From contig JAEYZD010000191.1 in the NCBI GenBank assembly GCA_023430725.1, positions 1 to 22,565 on the forward strand: a stretch of DNA of 22,565 nucleotides, written 5' to 3'. This DNA comes from Bacteroidota bacterium (GTDB lineage Bacteria > Bacteroidota > Bacteroidia > Bacteroidales > VadinHA17). The notes under the pieces are model-generated. The model saw only the letters and a program-made list of their open reading frames with translations, was not told where the DNA came from and ran no database searches. A program made the position numbers and the translations under genes. Of the stretch, positions 20,132 through 22,565 are shown in pieces (position 1 is the stretch's first letter; every line of letters starts with the position of its first letter).

Positions 20132-20190
20132 CTGTTAAAATACGTTAAGTCTGGTTACTAAGGCTTTAACAGATTATTTTTGTTAAAATA
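20132..20190 (+). promoter_or_regulatory. Promoter and candidate operator of the two-component genes
   Basis: TATTTTTG at 20175-20182 matches TAnnTTTG and ends 7 nt before the kinase ATG, so the transcript may be nearly leaderless. Around it are CTGTTAAA (20132-20139) and TTTAACAG (20165-20172), a perfect 8-bp inverted repeat, and TGTTAAAATA twice (20133-20142 and 20181-20190). Further GTTAA/TTTAAC words occur back to about 20070. These are candidate binding sites for the regulator encoded below (inference). Confidence 0.45.
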
Positions 20191-21728
20191 TGAAGCGCTC
20201 CTATATAGTCCTCCTGGCTGTTTTTTTCTTTCTGGCCATCTCGGCACTGGTAATCATTCAGTTCCGGTGGATCAGCAATGTTGTGGGCGCTGAGGACCAG
20301 CAGTTCAGGTTCGGAGTGAACGAGGCTCTCAAGGAGGTGGTGTCAGAACTTGAAAAGGCTGAGACTTATAAGCGGATTATCGGGGAGATTGATCCCATGT
20401 CACGGCCCTCCGGGGATGAAGAGCCTTCTGACCTGAACGGGCAGCAGAGTGCAGAGTCCAAATTGCTTGAAAAATACGGGTTCGATCCGGACGTCAGGTC
20501 CGTCATTATTAGCAGGTCAGGGTATACTTATCTGCTCGACTCAATCACAACCGGGCCGGAATCATTTCCGGGCGACACCGAGCCGGAGGAACAGATCCTC
20601 TCGGCAGGAGCAACCACAAGGATGACCAGCAAGATCGTCTCCATCGAGAACATTGTGAGCCGGATACTCCATGAGACCCCGCCTCTGCGTGACCGCTTCA
20701 CGACAGAGGAGATAAACACGTATATCAGGAACTCACTCGATGCCGTGGGTATCCATCTCGATTATGAATGTGCCGTACGGGGGGCCTACGGTGAAATTAT
20801 CTACCGTACATCCGAATTCAGTGAGAGCTTTGATGCAAACAAGTACCTGAGGCAGCTCTTCCCAAACGATCCGGTACCGGGTAACAATATCCTCACAATC
20901 TACTTCCCGAAGGAAGAAGAATACAAGTTCAGCCAGATAGCCTTCATGGCAATCTCATCTATGCTTATAGTACTTCTGCTCATAATCCTGGCTACCGGAA
21001 CCTTTATAGTCATCTTCAGGCAGAAGAGGCTGTCTGAGATCCGGAATGACTTCATCAACAACATGACCCATGAGCTGAAGACTCCAATAGCCACAATCTC
21101 ACTTGCTTCACAGATGCTGGCTGACAAGGGCATTCCGGAGGCATCTCGAAATACTGAAGGGCTGGCCACTGTGATCAGCGAGGAGAGCAACAGGCTGAAG
21201 GTGCTGGTTGAAAGGGTGCTGCAGACAGCCATTTTTGAACAGTCCAGAATGGAACTTGACAAACGCCAGGCTGACCTGCACGCGGTCATACTCAGGGCGG
21301 TGGATGCCTTCAAGCTCCAGGTAAACGGTCGTGGTGGTACAATCTCCACATTCCTTGACGCCTCTGACCCTGTAGCAACAATTGATGAGGCCAACTTTTT
21401 CAACGTCCTCCTTAACCTGATTGACAATGCCCTTAAATATACAGTCGCCACGCCGGAAATTACAGTTACAACTGCATCCTGGCACAGGGGTATTGTCATC
21501 ACTGTATCAGACAACGGCATTGGCATCCCGCGCGAGCATCTGAAACGGATCTTTGAAAAATTCTATCGTGTTCCCGCCGGTAACACACACAATATAAAGG
21601 GATTCGGTCTCGGGCTCAGCTATGTCAAAAAGATAGTGGATGAGCATTACGGCACCATCAAGGTTGAGAGCCAGGCCGGTAAAGGAACAAGAATTATTAT
21701 TCATCTTCCAAAAGAACAACCAAAATGA
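20190..21728 (+). CDS. rprX: Membrane sensor histidine kinase, RprX-like
   Basis: The sensor half of a two-component system, 512 residues. TM1 is at about 5-27 (IVLLAVFFFLAISALVII), then a periplasmic region of about 220 residues with no domain I recognise, then TM2 at about 249-275 (IAFMAISSMLIVLLLIILAT). The HisKA H-box NNMTHELKTPIATISLASQ has phospho-acceptor H294. The HATPase domain shows N-box NLIDNALKYT (N413 included), G1 DNGIGIP (D441) and G2 GFGLGLSYVK. There is no HAMP domain between TM2 and HisKA. The stop overlaps the regulator's ATG by four bases. The RprX name comes from the strong likeness of its partner to RprY of Bacteroides as I remember it. The signal is unknown. Confidence 0.9.
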   Translation: MKRSYIVLLAVFFFLAISALVIIQFRWISNVVGAEDQQFRFGVNEALKEVVSELEKAETYKRIIGEIDPMSRPSGDEEPSDLNGQQSAESKLLEKYGFDPDVRSVIISRSGYTYLLDSITTGPESFPGDTEPEEQILSAGATTRMTSKIVSIENIVSRILHETPPLRDRFTTEEINTYIRNSLDAVGIHLDYECAVRGAYGEIIYRTSEFSESFDANKYLRQLFPNDPVPGNNILTIYFPKEEEYKFSQIAFMAISSMLIVLLLIILATGTFIVIFRQKRLSEIRNDFINNMTHELKTPIATISLASQMLADKGIPEASRNTEGLATVISEESNRLKVLVERVLQTAIFEQSRMELDKRQADLHAVILRAVDAFKLQVNGRGGTISTFLDASDPVATIDEANFFNVLLNLIDNALKYTVATPEITVTTASWHRGIVITVSDNGIGIPREHLKRIFEKFYRVPAGNTHNIKGFGLGLSYVKKIVDEHYGTIKVESQAGKGTRIIIHLPKEQPK

Positions 21729-22411
21729 AGAAGGTAAACATCCTGCTTGCAGAAGACGATCCCAATCTCGGGCAACTGCTGAAGAACTACCTCAACGCCA
21801 GGGAGTATGAGACCACCCTGATCACTGACGGCGCACAGGCGATGAAGGCATTCAGGAAGGAGAGATTTCACATCTGCCTGCTTGATGTGATGATGCCGGA
21901 ACTTGACGGTTTCGCCCTTGCGAAGGGAATCAGGGAGATCGACTCCAATATTCCCATAATTTTCCTTACTGCGAAGAACCTGAAACAGGATGTGATAGAA
22001 GGGTTCAAATCAGGAGCCGATGATTACCTGACCAAGCCCTTCTCTATGGAGGAGCTGATCTACCGAATGGAGGCCATCCTGAGACGCACCTCCGGCCGGC
22101 CGCATGACGCCACTGCAGATGTTTACACAATCGGGAAGTTCACATTTGACGTGACCAAACAGTTGCTTGTTTATCAGGACCAGACACGTAAGCTGACCAC
22201 CAAGGAATCCGAGCTGCTTGAGTTGCTCTGCCGCCACCGGAACGAGGTGCTGGAGCGCAATTTCGCGCTGAAATCGATCTGGATTGACGACAACTACTTC
22301 AATGCCCGTAGTATGGACGTCTATATAACCAAACTCCGCAAATACCTGAGCAAGGATGAAAGTGTGGAGATCCTGAATATCCACGGGAAGGGCTATAAGC
22401 TGCTCTGCTGA
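21725..22411 (+). CDS. rprY: OmpR-family response regulator, RprY-like
   Basis: DNA-binding response regulator of 228 residues, phosphorylated by the overlapping upstream kinase. The receiver domain (about 1-120) has the acidic pair D11-D12 in LAEDDPNLGQLLKNYL, phospho-acceptor D54 in CLLDVMMPELDGF, the switch Thr in PIIFLTAKN, and K104 in DDYLTKPFSMEEL. The winged-helix effector domain (about 130-228) includes LTTKESELLELLCRH, RSMDVYITKLRKYL and IHGKGYKLLC. The QDVIEGFKSGADDYLTKPFS region recalls RprY. Its targets are unknown, but the dyad-rich region before the kinase is a likely one. A strong hairpin follows. Confidence 0.93.
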   Translation: MKKVNILLAEDDPNLGQLLKNYLNAREYETTLITDGAQAMKAFRKERFHICLLDVMMPELDGFALAKGIREIDSNIPIIFLTAKNLKQDVIEGFKSGADDYLTKPFSMEELIYRMEAILRRTSGRPHDATADVYTIGKFTFDVTKQLLVYQDQTRKLTTKESELLELLCRHRNEVLERNFALKSIWIDDNYFNARSMDVYITKLRKYLSKDESVEILNIHGKGYKLLC

Positions 22412-22418
22412 AAATAAA

Positions 22419-22448
22419 TACCCCGCTCAGATTTCTCTGCGCGGGGTA
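22419..22448. terminator. Strong hairpin after the response regulator
   Basis: TACCCCGC (22419-22426) and GCGGGGTA (22441-22448) pair perfectly, and inside them CAGA/TCTG (22428-22431 with 22436-22439) pair around TTTC. It begins 7 nt after the regulator stop. The plus-strand tail TGAGTCTAGG is not T-rich, whereas the minus-strand tail TTTATTTTC is, so it may also end a transcript arriving from beyond the right edge. Confidence 0.65.
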
Positions 22449-22455
22449 TGAGTCT

Positions 22456-22471
22456 AGGTTAGTTTCAGGGT
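22456..22471 (-). repeat. Inverted near-copy of the 19960 leader sequence
   Basis: On the minus strand this reads ACCCTGAAACTAACCT, differing at one base of 16 from 19960-19975. The rest of the end of the window (22472-22565) holds no frame or structure I can assign. Confidence 0.55.
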
Positions 22472-22565
22472 CTTTCGAACAGTGTGTTATTCTTCCCGTC
22501 AAAGCCCAACGAAGCGCTAAGTTAGTATAAATTCCTTATTCGCAATACCCGCTGTTATTTTTTTA

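Overview
The window comes from a bacterium of phylum Bacteroidota, probably order Bacteroidales. It has roughly 50-55 % GC by eye, almost no clear Shine-Dalgarno sites, and many promoter-like TAnnTTTG boxes close to start codons. Its gene types and orders are also typical of that group: exbB-(4-TM protein)-exbD-exbD, acpP-fabF-rnc-IPExxxVDY protein, a 445-residue GdhA and an RprX/RprY-like two-component pair. Most of it is housekeeping chromosome. I see no transposase, integrase, phage gene or CRISPR array.

Layout. 1-671 is the end of a sensor kinase whose phospho-acceptor His lies outside the window; it converges on aspS (minus, 682-2445). Divergent from aspS runs a plus-strand set: a cation diffusion facilitator, tadA with an unusual Gly/Ala-rich insertion, a GC-rich REP-like repeat, an unknown two-TM protein and gdhA. 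Perfect palindromes separate gdhA from the convergent dprA (minus). Divergent from dprA are tatD and a cytoplasmic L-asparaginase, 4 nt apart, followed by tRNA-Ser(GGA). A 126-nt inverted-repeat element begins at the last base of that tRNA. A four-gene proton-motive-force operon (exbB, 4-TM protein, exbD, exbD) follows from a clear promoter. It ends at a 31-nt palindrome facing tRNA-Arg(CCG) (minus), which has its own near-textbook promoter and terminator. leuS then overlaps a lipoprotein M23 peptidase gene. That pair converges on purN (minus) across inverted heptamer repeats. Divergent from purN is acpP-fabF-rnc-IPExxxVDY, four tightly packed genes. Last is a histidine kinase/response regulator pair behind an AT-rich leader full of GTTAAA/TTTAAC dyads.

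Functional themes: translation (aspS, leuS, tadA, two tRNAs), fatty acid synthesis and RNA processing (acpP, fabF, rnc), nitrogen metabolism (gdhA, ansA), envelope energy and cell-wall work (exbBD, M23 peptidase), DNA uptake or repair (dprA, tatD) and signalling (two kinases, one regulator). I found no clear new protein system. The most interesting signals are non-coding: the structured inverted-repeat element fused to tRNA-Ser; two distant intergenic palindromes sharing the 13-nt core AGGTCTCAGACCT; heptamer and REP-like repeats at gene borders; and a 16-nt sequence shared in opposite orientation by hairpin-bearing spacers on each side of the two-component pair. In proteins, the oddities are the TadA insertion, an M23 peptidase with HLD in place of HLH, and an RNase III with Asn in place of a catalytic Asp.
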